A stretch of 64,000 bases of DNA, from assembly GCF_047654785.1 (NCBI RefSeq), contig NZ_JASGKQ010000001.1:744001-808000 (forward strand). The letters are read 5' to 3'. Below are positions 29,669 to 38,156 of the stretch, piece after piece (within the stretch, counting starts at the first letter, position 1; each line of letters begins with the position of its first letter). A program made the position numbers and the translations under genes. This DNA is from Pelomonas sp047654785 (GTDB taxonomy: Bacteria > Pseudomonadota > Gammaproteobacteria > Burkholderiales > Burkholderiaceae_C). The notes under the pieces were generated by a model. That model had not been told where the DNA came from. It searched no databases and worked only from the letters and a program-made list of their open reading frames with translations.

Positions 29669-30963
29669 TGAGCCAGGTCAAGGAATTCCACTTCAAGCCC
29701 TACAACGTCGGCCGCTGGCTGGTCTGGAGCCTGTTCGCGGTCGCGCTCGTCGTCGCGCCGCGCATCTGGACCAGCGGCCTGGCGCAGACCATGCTGACGC
29801 AGATGGCCATCGGCATCATCGCCTGCCTGGCCTACAACATGCTGCTGGGCCAGGGCGGCATGCTGAGCTTCGGCCACGCCGTCTACAGCGGCATGGGCGC
29901 CTTCCTCGCCATCCATGCGCTGAACAAGGTGGGCGCCGGCACGCTGGGCCTCCCGGTCAGCCTGGTCCCGCTGGTGGGCGGCCTGGCCGGCCTGGTGTGC
30001 GCGGCGCTGCTGGGCTACGTGTCCACGAAGAAGGCCGGCACGCCGTTCGCGATGATCACGCTGGGCATCGGCGAGCTGGTGTTCGCGCTGGCGCTGATGC
30101 TGCCGGAGTTCTCGGGCGGCGAGGGCGGCATCTCCAGCAACCGCGTCGTCGGCGAGCCGGTCATGGGCATCACGTTCGGGCCGCAGATCCAGGTCTACTA
30201 CCTCGCGGCCCTGTACTGCTTCGTCTGCACGGCGGCGATGTTCGCGCTGACGCGCACGCCGCTGGGCCGCATGCTCAACGCGGTGCGCGACAACCCGGAG
30301 CGCGTCGGCTTCATCGGCTACAACACGCACTGGGTGCGCTTCCTGGCGTTCACCATCTCCGGCTTCTTCGCCGGCATCGCCGGGGGCCTGGGCGCCGTCA
30401 ACACCGAGATCGTCAACGGCGAGGTGCTGCACGCGGCGCGTTCCGGCGCCTACCTGCTGTTCACCTTCCTCGGCGGCGCGATGTTCTTCTTCGGCCCCAT
30501 CATCGGCGCGGTGCTGATGGTGCTGTGCAGCGTGCTGCTGTCGGAGCTGACCAAGGCCTGGCTGCTGTACCTGGGCCTGATCTTCCTGTTCATGGTCATG
30601 TACGCGCCGGGCGGCTTCGCCAGCCTGATCCTGATGAACCTGCGCGTGGCGGCCTTCGGCAAGCTCAAGCAGATCTGGGCCTCCTACCTCGCGCTGGCCG
30701 GCGCGGCGCTGGCGGCGCTGGTGGGCGCGGCGGCCATGATCGAGATGGTCTACCACCGCCAGCTCAACGAGGCGCTGGGCCCCGAGCTGCGCTTCATGGG
30801 CGCGACGCTGAACAGCGCGGGCGTGGACGCCTGGTTCGGCGCCGGGCTGCTGATGGTGGTGGGCGCCGGGCTCTTCGAGCTGGCGCGGCGCCACTATGCG
30901 CGCCGGTGGGGCGAGATCCAGGAGGAGATCGAGAAGGAAATCAAACGCAGGGAGGCGCTGTGA
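29668..30963 (+). CDS. Liv-type ABC permease, LivM-like, with C-terminal extension
   Basis: Second channel subunit, 431 residues. The core has the LivM blocks YNMLLGQGGMLSFGHAVYSGMGAF, RTPLGRMLNAVRDNPERVGFIGYN and FFAGIAGGLGAVN. Beyond the core, from about 335, are two more hydrophobic segments (YLALAGAALAALVGAAAM, GAGLLMVVGAGLFELA) and a charged amphipathic tail (EIQEEIEKEIKRREAL), so it is about 70-100 residues longer than typical LivM. The stop overlaps the GTG of the ATPase gene. Confidence 0.9.
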   Translation: MSQVKEFHFKPYNVGRWLVWSLFAVALVVAPRIWTSGLAQTMLTQMAIGIIACLAYNMLLGQGGMLSFGHAVYSGMGAFLAIHALNKVGAGTLGLPVSLVPLVGGLAGLVCAALLGYVSTKKAGTPFAMITLGIGELVFALALMLPEFSGGEGGISSNRVVGEPVMGITFGPQIQVYYLAALYCFVCTAAMFALTRTPLGRMLNAVRDNPERVGFIGYNTHWVRFLAFTISGFFAGIAGGLGAVNTEIVNGEVLHAARSGAYLLFTFLGGAMFFFGPIIGAVLMVLCSVLLSELTKAWLLYLGLIFLFMVMYAPGGFASLILMNLRVAAFGKLKQIWASYLALAGAALAALVGAAAMIEMVYHRQLNEALGPELRFMGATLNSAGVDAWFGAGLLMVVGAGLFELARRHYARRWGEIQEEIEKEIKRREAL

Positions 30964-31730
30964 GCAACGCGACCTACGCGCTCGAACTGCGCGACGTGCG
31001 CAAGAGCTTCGGTAAGAGCGAGATCATCCGCGGCGCGAACCTGGCCGTGCGGGCCGGCGAGCGCGTGGCCGTCATCGGCCCCAACGGCGCGGGCAAGAGC
31101 ACGATGTTCAACCTCGTCAGCGGCCGCTTCGCGCCGACCTCGGGCGAGATCCACCTGCACGGCCAGCGCATCGACGGCAAGAAGCCCTACGAGATCAACC
31201 GCCAGGGCCTGTCGCGCAGCTTCCAGGTCTCCAACCTGTTCACGCGGCTGTCGGTGTTCGAGAACATCCGCTGCGCCGTGCTGTGGAGCCTGGGCCACCG
31301 CTATGCGTTCTGGAAGTTCCTCTCCCGGCTGGACGACGCCAACGAGCGCGCCGAGCAGGTGCTGGAGATGATCAAGCTCGACAAGCGCCGCGACGTGCTG
31401 GCCATGAACCTCACCTACGCCGAGGCGCGGGCGCTGGAGATCGGCATCACCATCGCCGGCGGCTCCAGCGTCATCCTGCTGGACGAGCCCACCGCCGGCA
31501 TGAGCAAGAGCGAGACGCAGCGCTTCATCCAGCTGATCCGGGAGGTGACCGTGGGCAAGACCCTGCTGACCGTCGAGCACGACATGGGCGTGGTGTTCGG
31601 CCTGGCCGACAAGATCGCGGTGCTGGTCTACGGCGAAGTCATCGCCTTCGACACGCCCGACGCGGTGCGCGCGAACGCGCGCGTGCAGGAGGCCTACCTC
31701 GGCTCGGTGCTGGCGGAGGTGCATGCATGA
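30960..31730 (+). CDS. Liv-type ABC ATPase, LivG-like, non-consensus signature motif
   Basis: 256 residues from the GTG at 30960 (GTGA overlap with the permease). Walker A GPNGAGKST (40-48) is normal, Walker B is VILLDEPTAGMSKSE and the H-loop TVEHDMG has its His. The ABC signature, usually LSxGQ, reads LTYAEARALEIG, losing both glycines. In the ATPase dimer this motif faces the partner's Walker A, which is also altered (see next gene), so the two changes meet in one ATP site. Confidence 0.9.
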   Translation: MSNATYALELRDVRKSFGKSEIIRGANLAVRAGERVAVIGPNGAGKSTMFNLVSGRFAPTSGEIHLHGQRIDGKKPYEINRQGLSRSFQVSNLFTRLSVFENIRCAVLWSLGHRYAFWKFLSRLDDANERAEQVLEMIKLDKRRDVLAMNLTYAEARALEIGITIAGGSSVILLDEPTAGMSKSETQRFIQLIREVTVGKTLLTVEHDMGVVFGLADKIAVLVYGEVIAFDTPDAVRANARVQEAYLGSVLAEVHA

Positions 31731-32497
31731 GCCCCGCACGGCCGCCCGAAGGGGCTCGCTCCGCAGCCGAAGGCGAAGGCAGGCCGGCAGGCCAGGGCCG
31801 CATCCTCAGGCTGGACAACGTCCACGCCTTCTACGGCAAGAGCCACGTGCTGCACGGCGTCAGCATGGAAGTGCGGCCGGGCGAGATCGTCAGCCTGCTG
31901 GGCCGCAACGGCGCGGGCCGTTCGACGACGGCCAAGGCCGTCATGGGCCAGGTGGACGCCAAGGGCTCGGCCCGCTTCGGCGACACCGAGCTCATCGGCC
32001 GCAAGGCCTACGAGATCGCCCACCTGGGCCTGGGCTACGTGCCCGAGAACCGCGACATCTTCCCCAAGCTGACCGTGCACCAGAACCTGATGCTGGGCCA
32101 GAAGCGCGGCGCGAAAAGCCCCCGCTGGGGCTTCGACGACATGTACCGCATGTTCCCGCGCCTGAAGGAGCGCCAGCACACCGAGGCCGGCGTGCTGTCC
32201 GGCGGCGAGCAGCAGATGCTGACGCTGTGCCGCACGCTGATGGGCGACCCCGACCTCATCATGATCGACGAGCCCACCGAGGGACTGGCGCCCAAGATCG
32301 TCGAGCTGGTGGCCGAGTACCTGAAGGCGCTGAAGGAGCGCGGCATCGCCGTGCTGCTGGTGGAGCAGAAGCTCGCCATCGCGCTGGAGATCTCCGAGCG
32401 CTGCTACGTGATGGGCCACGGCCGCATCGTCTTCGAGGGCAGCCCGGCGGACCTGCGCGCCAACGCCTTCATCCGCAAGGAGTGGCTGGAGGTCTAG
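31727..32497 (+). CDS. Liv-type ABC ATPase, LivF-like, with Walker A Lys replaced by Arg
   Basis: 256 residues; ATGA overlap with the LivG-like gene. Walker A reads GRNGAGRST (59-67), with Arg65 (codon CGT at 31919) where Lys normally contacts ATP phosphates. The signature LSGGEQQMLTLCRTLM and Walker B LIMIDEPTEGL are intact. The H-loop is VEQK with Gln, as in LivF proteins generally. An N-terminal extension of about 25 Ala/Gly/Pro-rich residues is unusual. Last gene of the transport operon. Confidence 0.9.
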   Translation: MSPARPPEGARSAAEGEGRPAGQGRILRLDNVHAFYGKSHVLHGVSMEVRPGEIVSLLGRNGAGRSTTAKAVMGQVDAKGSARFGDTELIGRKAYEIAHLGLGYVPENRDIFPKLTVHQNLMLGQKRGAKSPRWGFDDMYRMFPRLKERQHTEAGVLSGGEQQMLTLCRTLMGDPDLIMIDEPTEGLAPKIVELVAEYLKALKERGIAVLLVEQKLAIALEISERCYVMGHGRIVFEGSPADLRANAFIRKEWLEV

Positions 32498-32541
32498 CGC
32501 GGCGAGCGGCACGCGGCGCCGCGTGCCGGCCTTGAGAGCCC

Positions 32542-33054
32542 TCAGGGCGCGGTGGCCAGGCTGGCGCGTGCGGCCTCGGCCAGTTCGGCGCCGTTGCGGC
32601 CGGACTCCGGGAAGATCGCCGTGCCCACGCGCACGCCCACCTGCGACTGCCGGCCCTCGACGCCGTAAGTGCCTCGCAGCGCCTGCAGCAGCCGCTGCGC
32701 CACCAGCCGGGCCTCCGGCGCACCGGCGGCCAGCAGCAGCACGGCGAAGCCATGCTCGCCGACTCGCACCACCTCGTCCGAGCCGCGCACGCGGTTGCGC
32801 AGGCGCTGGCTGACGTTCTGGATCAGCGCCTCGCGCTCGCTGGCGTAGGAGCCGCTGCCGGGCGTGGCCAGCACCTCCACGTCCACCCACAGCAGCGCCA
32901 GCTGGCCGCCCTCGCGCCGGCACTGGACGAACTGGCGCGACACCTGCACGCCGAACGCCGCGATCGACTCCACCACGGGCAGCCGCACGGCCGGGCCGGG
33001 GCCGCGCGCGGCGGCGGCGGGAGGGGCGGTGACGGGTGGCGGAGCGTGGAACAT
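32542..33054 (-). CDS. Degenerate GGDEF-domain protein
   Basis: 170 residues consisting almost only of a diguanylate-cyclase-like domain. The line-up to the family is clear around VRVGEHGFAVLLLAA, where GGDEF should stand but the sequence is GEHGF, so cyclase activity is unlikely. ALIQNVSQRLRNRVRGSDEV and VGVRVGTAIFPESGRNGAELAEAARASL match the flanking helices. No signal or membrane segment and no partner domain. It may bind a nucleotide or be a remnant regulator. It is convergent with the liv operon, 44 bases away. Confidence 0.72.
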   Translation of the reverse strand: MFHAPPPVTAPPAAAARGPGPAVRLPVVESIAAFGVQVSRQFVQCRREGGQLALLWVDVEVLATPGSGSYASEREALIQNVSQRLRNRVRGSDEVVRVGEHGFAVLLLAAGAPEARLVAQRLLQALRGTYGVEGRQSQVGVRVGTAIFPESGRNGAELAEAARASLATAP

Positions 33055-33528
33055 GGCATCACGGATGAACAGGGCGCGCGGACCTGCGCGGGGTGAGGCG
33101 CAACGGCGGCGGGCCGGCCCGGTTTGCCCCCCTGGTCGGCCCGGGGCCGTTGCTCCTCATTCAGCTAAACGGCATCCGGATGCGGGACCCGACATCCGCT
33201 TCAAGAAATTTGTGTTTTCTGGGTTCCTGGGCCACCCGCCCTCCTGCTCAGCGTTGCGCTCGGTGTTTGCCGCGACAACCCGCTGGTGGAAGCGCCGGGA
33301 TGCGGGGGCGGGCAATTGCGCAGGTCAAGGAGGAGGGCCGGCTTGCCGGCCCGGGGGACACGGAGCAATTGCCCGCCCCGCGTCCCGGCGCCAGCCCGGT
33401 CATCGCAGTAGCCGCAGCGTCATCACGAGATCCCAACGCCCAAAGCGCCAAAAATGCCCCGCCGCCCCAACTCGGGGAATCCCGCGCCGGCTGGCGGCGC
33501 CCGCACCGCAGCCGCTAGAGTCCGGCCG
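33055..33528. other. 474-bp intergenic region with large stem-loop
   Basis: Between the divergent GGDEF-like gene and the sigma factor gene. I see no coding pattern in it. It has a lower-GC patch near 33200-33222 that could hold promoters, and a large inverted repeat at 33292-33391 described separately. Confidence 0.6.
33292..33391. repeat. 100-bp nested stem-loop (27-28-bp arms with inner hairpin)
   Basis: The left arm 33292-33319 and right arm 33365-33391 are reverse complements except for one extra G and one T/C difference that would be a G-U pair in RNA. Both arms end in GGGCAATTGC at the inner side. The 45-base spacer contains a second perfect hairpin GGGCCGGC-TT-GCCGGCCC (33335-33352). 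No T-run follows. It could be a REP-like palindrome, a MITE or a structured RNA upstream of the sigma factor gene. Confidence 0.8.
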
Positions 33529-34080
33529 GTGCAAGCCATCACCCAACTGCTGCAGGCCGCCCGGCAGGGCGACAGCGCCGCCGCCGACCAGGTGGTGGCC
33601 CGGCTCTATGCCGACCTGCAGCGCCTGGCGCGCCGGCAGGTGCGCAACGCCGGCCACCTGACGCTGCTGGACACGACGGTGCTGGTCCACGAGGCCTGGC
33701 TGCGCGTGGCGGGCGCCTCCGGCGCCGACTTTCCCGACCGGCGCCACTTCCTTGCCTACGCCGCCCAGGCGATGCGCTCCGTCGTCGTCGACCTCGTGCG
33801 CGCCCGCCAGGCCGAGCGCCGCGGCGGCGGCGAAGCCCCACTGCCGCTGGACACCGTGCTGGCCGAGCAACTGCCCCAGGGCGACGCCGACATCCTGCGC
33901 GTCCACGAGGCGCTGGACGAGCTGGCCCAGCTGGAGCCCCGGCTGGCCCAGGTCGTCGAGATGCGCTATTTCGCCGGCCTGCGCGAGGCCGAGATCGCCG
34001 AGGCGCTCGGCGTGACCGAGCGCACCGTGCAGCGCGACTGGCAGAAGGCGCGCCTGTTCCTGTCGATCAGCCTGGGGTGA
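33529..34080 (+). CDS. ECF sigma factor, TIGR02999-like
   Basis: 183 residues from the GTG at 33529 (QAITQLLQAARQGD follows); the open frame extends further upstream but without family similarity. Region 2 contains LYADLQRLARRQVRNAGHLTLLDTTVLVHEAWLRV, and region 4 has EMRYFAGLREAEIAEALGVTERTVQRDWQKARLFL with a helix-turn-helix. This class is usually encoded beside a Ser/Thr protein kinase instead of an anti-sigma factor, as here: the kinase gene starts one base after its stop. Confidence 0.9.
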   Translation: MQAITQLLQAARQGDSAAADQVVARLYADLQRLARRQVRNAGHLTLLDTTVLVHEAWLRVAGASGADFPDRRHFLAYAAQAMRSVVVDLVRARQAERRGGGEAPLPLDTVLAEQLPQGDADILRVHEALDELAQLEPRLAQVVEMRYFAGLREAEIAEALGVTERTVQRDWQKARLFLSISLG

Positions 34081-34081
34081 C

Positions 34082-36802
34082 ATGGACCCGGCCGACAAGC
34101 GGCGCTGGCTGGCGCTGAGCCCCCTGCTGGACGAGCTGCTGGACCTGGCGCCCGCCGAACGCGGCGAGCGCCTCGCGGCGCTGCGGGCCGCCGACCCCGC
34201 CACCGCCGACCAGCTCGCCGACATGCTGGCCCGCGCGGACGGCCTCGCGGCGCAGGGCTTCCTCAGCCAGCCCGTCGTGGCGCCGTGGCGGGACGCGGCG
34301 GAGGCCCTGCCGCCGCCGCCCGACCTGGCCGGCCAGGTCATCGGCCCCTACCTGCTGGAACGCCCGCTGGGGCAGGGCGGCATGGGCAGCGTCTGGCTGG
34401 CGCGGCGCGCCGACGGGCGCTTCGAGGGCCGCGTGGCGGTCAAGTTCCTGATGGCCGGCCTGTTCGGGCACGGCAGCGCGGACCGCTTCGCGCGCGAGGG
34501 CGACATCCTCGCCCGCCTGTCCCACCCCCACATCGCCCGGCTGCTGGACGCCGGCCTGCACCAGGGCAACCAGCCCTACCTGGTGCTGGAGTACGTGGAC
34601 GGCCAGCCCATCGACGTCTATTGCCGCCAGCGCCAGCTGGGCGCCGAGGCCCGGGTGTGCCTGTTCCTGGACGTGCTGGCCGCCGTCGCGCATGCGCACT
34701 CGCGGCTCATCCTGCACCGCGACCTCAAGCCCAGCAACATCCTCGTCACCGCCGACGGCGACGTGAAACTGCTGGACTTCGGCATCGCCAAGCTGCTCGA
34801 CGACGCGGTCCAGGCCAGCCAGGGCGCCGCCGCCACCGAGCTGACGCAGCGCGCCGGCAGCGCCTTCACGCCGCAGTTCGCCGCGCCCGAGCAGGTGCAG
34901 CAGGCCGAGGTGACCACCGCCACCGACGTCTACGCGCTGGGCGTGCTGCTCTACCTGCTGCTGGGCGGCAGCCACCCGACCAGCGACGACCTGCGCACCC
35001 GCACCCAGCTGGACCGGCTCAAGGCCGTCGTCGAGCAGGTGCCGCGGCGCCTGTCCGACGCGGCCGCCGCGCAGGCCGATGCCGCCATCGCGCGCCAGGC
35101 CCGGCAGCTGCGCGGCGACCTGGACACCATCGTCGCCAAGGCGCTGAAGAAGCTGCCCGCCGAGCGCTACGCCAATGCCCAGGCGCTGGCCGACGACCTG
35201 CGGCGCTGGCTGGCCCACGAGCCCATCGCCGCGCGGCCGGACAGCCGGCTCTATGTGCTGGGGTGCTTCGTGCGGCGGCACCGGTGGGCGGTGGCGGCCG
35301 GCTCCGCCGCCGTGCTGGCGCTGGTGGCTCTCACGACGGTCAGCACGCTGCAGGCCCGCCGCGCCGAGGCCGCCGAGCAGCAGGCCGAGCAGCGGCGCCA
35401 GCAGTCGGACGAGCTGCTGGCCTACATGCTGGGCGATTTCGCCGACAAGCTGCGCCCGGTCGGCAAGCTGGAGCTGCTGGACGACATCGGCGGGCGGGCG
35501 CTGGGCCACCTGACGGCCGAGGCGCCCGTGCGCGCCGACGAGCGGCTGAGCCGCGCCAAGGCGCTGACCGTCATCGGCGAGGTGCGCGTCACGCGCCGGG
35601 AGCTGGACGCGGCGCTGCCGCCGCTGCGGGCGGCGCGCACGCTGCTGGCGGGCGAGCCGCCCGAGCCCGGGCTCACCGCCGCCTGGCGCAAGGCCCAGGG
35701 CGCGGCCGCGTTCTGGATCGGCCACCTGGCCTGGCGGCAGAACGACACCGATGCCGCATGGCGGGCCTGGCAGGACTACCGCGACGTCAGCGCCCAATGG
35801 CTGCGCGAGCGGCCGCAGGACATGGACGCGATGGCGGAGCTGTCCTCCGCCGAGGCCAACCTCGGCGTGCTGGCGCAGGACGTCGGCCGGCTGCCCGACG
35901 CGGCCCGGGCGTTCGAGGGCGCGCTGCGCATGAAGCGGCAGGCCCTGGAGCACCTGCCGGAGGCGGGGCGCGGCGCCGCCTGGCTCGACTACGCCGACAT
36001 CCTGAGCTGGCTGGGGATGACGCGGCTGTGGCAGGGCGACGCCAGCGCGGCGCTGGACTGCTTCCGGCAGTGGCAGGCGCTGCTGGCCGCGCAGCGGCGC
36101 GCCGATGACGACGACGCCCGCTACATCCAGCAGCAGGCCAACCTGCACCGCTGGCTCGCCGAGGCGCTGCACGCGCTGGGCCGGCCGGACGAGGCGCGGC
36201 AGGCCCTGCGGCGCATCCCGCCGCTGTATGCCGAGCTGGCCAGGCGCGACCCGTCGAACCGGAGCTGGCAGGCCGGCACGCTGGTCGCCGAGCTGGCCAC
36301 GCTGGACATCGCGCCGCCGCCGGACCCGCGCGCGCTGCGGGACGCGCTGGCGCGGACCGGGAGCCAGCTGGACCGCTGGGAGCAGGCCGGTCCGGCGGCG
36401 GTGCGCCAGCAGCGCCTGCGCGACCGCGCGCGCTGGGTGCGCCTGAGCCTGGCCGCCGCGGGCGACGCCGGCCGGCCGGCCGCCTGGGCGCAGCTGGAGG
36501 CCGTGCGCCAGCGGCTGCGGGAATCGCTGCGGGCGCGGCCGGCCATGGACCTGGCGCGCGCGCTCGCCGACCTGGACCGCACGCTGCTGACCGCGCGGAC
36601 CGCCCCCGACGACGCCTGCGCGCGCGTGCGCGACGACCTCGGCCTGCTGGCCGCGCACGTCAAGGTGGACCACCGCGTCACCGGCGCCTGGCTGCTCGCG
36701 CGCCGCTGCGAGGCCCCGGCCGACGGGCCGGACGTGGAGGAAGTCCGGAATTGGCTGGCGGCCGCATCGGGCGCGGGCCCGGCCGGCCCGGAAGGCCGTT
36801 AG
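34082..36802 (+). CDS. Membrane-anchored Ser/Thr protein kinase with TPR-like C-terminal region
   Basis: 906 residues. An N-terminal helical region (about 1-85, LLDELLDLAPAERGERL) precedes a Hanks-type kinase domain (about 88-365): LGQGGMGSVWLARR, VAVKFL with the ATP Lys, catalytic HRDLKPSN, DFGIAKLL and the APEQ segment. One membrane helix follows (about 400-420, AVAAGSAAVLALVALTTV), then a 480-residue Ala/Leu-rich helical region with TPR-like spacing, likely periplasmic. It probably senses an envelope signal and phosphorylates the cognate ECF sigma factor, as shown for related pairs; that link is inferred from coupling of the genes. Confidence 0.9.
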   Translation: MDPADKRRWLALSPLLDELLDLAPAERGERLAALRAADPATADQLADMLARADGLAAQGFLSQPVVAPWRDAAEALPPPPDLAGQVIGPYLLERPLGQGGMGSVWLARRADGRFEGRVAVKFLMAGLFGHGSADRFAREGDILARLSHPHIARLLDAGLHQGNQPYLVLEYVDGQPIDVYCRQRQLGAEARVCLFLDVLAAVAHAHSRLILHRDLKPSNILVTADGDVKLLDFGIAKLLDDAVQASQGAAATELTQRAGSAFTPQFAAPEQVQQAEVTTATDVYALGVLLYLLLGGSHPTSDDLRTRTQLDRLKAVVEQVPRRLSDAAAAQADAAIARQARQLRGDLDTIVAKALKKLPAERYANAQALADDLRRWLAHEPIAARPDSRLYVLGCFVRRHRWAVAAGSAAVLALVALTTVSTLQARRAEAAEQQAEQRRQQSDELLAYMLGDFADKLRPVGKLELLDDIGGRALGHLTAEAPVRADERLSRAKALTVIGEVRVTRRELDAALPPLRAARTLLAGEPPEPGLTAAWRKAQGAAAFWIGHLAWRQNDTDAAWRAWQDYRDVSAQWLRERPQDMDAMAELSSAEANLGVLAQDVGRLPDAARAFEGALRMKRQALEHLPEAGRGAAWLDYADILSWLGMTRLWQGDASAALDCFRQWQALLAAQRRADDDDARYIQQQANLHRWLAEALHALGRPDEARQALRRIPPLYAELARRDPSNRSWQAGTLVAELATLDIAPPPDPRALRDALARTGSQLDRWEQAGPAAVRQQRLRDRARWVRLSLAAAGDAGRPAAWAQLEAVRQRLRESLRARPAMDLARALADLDRTLLTARTAPDDACARVRDDLGLLAAHVKVDHRVTGAWLLARRCEAPADGPDVEEVRNWLAAASGAGPAGPEGR

Positions 36803-36836
36803 CTTGGGCGTCCGTTCCACTTGTGTTGAGTTCGCG

Positions 36837-37208
36837 ATGACCACGACCTATTACGTGAAGGCCAGCGCCGACGGCGCCTTCGCCGCCTGCAGCTACTACG
36901 CCGACCCGGCCTGCACCCAGCCGGTGGCGGACAGCAGGCTCGCCGTGCCGCTCGCGGCCCCGGCCTGCGACATCGCCGAGGCCGCAGGCTCCGAGCTGGT
37001 GCTGCTGGGCGCCAGCTACCAGACGCTGGGCCAGGCGCCGGTGATGACCGACGCCAACTTCGCCGCCGCCAGCGCCGGGGTGGTCAGCGTGCCCATGCCC
37101 GGCGGCCAGGCCGTCAGCAAGGGCGTGGTGCTGATCTTCTCGCCGCGCGGCACGGTCTCGACGCTGTACGCCAGCGCGGACCCGGTCGTCTCGAACGACG
37201 ACCAGTAA
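36837..37208 (+). CDS. Small hypothetical protein linked to the ECF/kinase pair
   Basis: 123 residues from the ATG at 36837, 34 bases after the kinase stop and on the same strand. No signal peptide, no membrane helix, three Cys; mostly short beta-type stretches (TTYYVKAS, SELVLLGASY, GVVLIFSPRGTVSTLYASADPVV) suggesting a small beta-sandwich. I do not recognise the family. Its place suggests it is the first target or structural partner of the sigma/kinase unit. Confidence 0.7.
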   Translation: MTTTYYVKASADGAFAACSYYADPACTQPVADSRLAVPLAAPACDIAEAAGSELVLLGASYQTLGQAPVMTDANFAAASAGVVSVPMPGGQAVSKGVVLIFSPRGTVSTLYASADPVVSNDDQ

Positions 37209-37223
37209 ATCCCGCTGCGGCGC

Positions 37224-38075
37224 TCAGCCCGGGCCCGGCCCGGCCAGCTGCTGGTGGCGGCGGCGCAGGAAGTCCGCCGCCAGCCGGGCGTCGCCGCCGA
37301 CGCGCTCGCCGATGTAGAGCTCCTGCCGGCGCTCGGCGATCTGCGCGCGCAGCCGCGCGGCCATGATGTCCAGCGGCCGCATGCCGCCCGCCTCGGCGCG
37401 TTCGACGGCGACGCGCAGCCCGTGCATCTGCAGGCTGTGCAGCGCCAGCGTCTGCGCCTGCACGACGCGGATGCGGCCCTGCACCAGGTGCTCGCACAGG
37501 CCCAGCCAGGCGCGCAGCGCGTCGGCCGGGCCGCCGATGACCTTCTCGGCCGGCTCGCCGGCCGCCAGCAGCAGCTGCTCCAGCCGCGCGCGGTCGCCGC
37601 TGGCATAGGCCTCGTTCGCGGCGGCCATGCGCTGCTCGCACGCGGCGCGCGCCGGGCCGCTGGGCGCCAGGTCCGGGTGCAGGCGCCGGGCGGCGCGCCG
37701 GTACAGCGTCTTCAGGCTGGGCGGAGGCAGGTCGGCCAGCGGGCCGGCAGGCTCGGGCGGCAGCGGCGTGGCGGCGGGCAGGGCCGGGATGTCCGGCCAG
37801 GGCCGGCTGCGCGGCGGGGCCGGCGGCGGCGGCTCCACGCCCTGGCGCCTGAGCGCCTCCGACAGCGTGGCGGTGGCCTGCTGCAGCTGGCCCTCCAGCG
37901 CGTCCAGCTCGCGCATCAGCGGGCCCAGCGCCTCCAGGTAGCGCTGGCGGAAGCCGAGCAGCCGGGCGCGGGCGCCGTCGTGGTCGGCCTCCAGCAGCGC
38001 GAGGTAGCGCTGCAGCTCCTGCAGCTGCCCGCGCCGCCGCGCCAGTTCATGTCTCGTGATCGCCAGGCTCGCCAT
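37224..38075 (-). CDS. J-domain protein with N-terminal coiled coil
   Basis: 283 residues. Residues 1-80 are a charged coiled coil (RRGQLQELQRYLALLEADHDGARARL). A Pro-rich linker leads to a J-like segment, SLKTLYRRAARRLHPDLAP...EQRMAAANEAY, with the HPD tripeptide that stimulates DnaK, and a helical C-terminus. The J-domain is shortened, lacking a clear fourth helix. It likely targets DnaK to a specific client. Convergent with the preceding small gene (15 bases apart). Confidence 0.75.
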   Translation of the reverse strand: MASLAITRHELARRRGQLQELQRYLALLEADHDGARARLLGFRQRYLEALGPLMRELDALEGQLQQATATLSEALRRQGVEPPPPAPPRSRPWPDIPALPAATPLPPEPAGPLADLPPPSLKTLYRRAARRLHPDLAPSGPARAACEQRMAAANEAYASGDRARLEQLLLAAGEPAEKVIGGPADALRAWLGLCEHLVQGRIRVVQAQTLALHSLQMHGLRVAVERAEAGGMRPLDIMAARLRAQIAERRQELYIGERVGGDARLAADFLRRRHQQLAGPGPG

Positions 38076-38156
38076 GGGCCGCGATTCTGCCGTGGCCCGG
38101 ACGTGGCAACGGCCTGCGCAAGCAGGCCGTGGTGCGGGGTTTGCCCGGGGCCGGCG

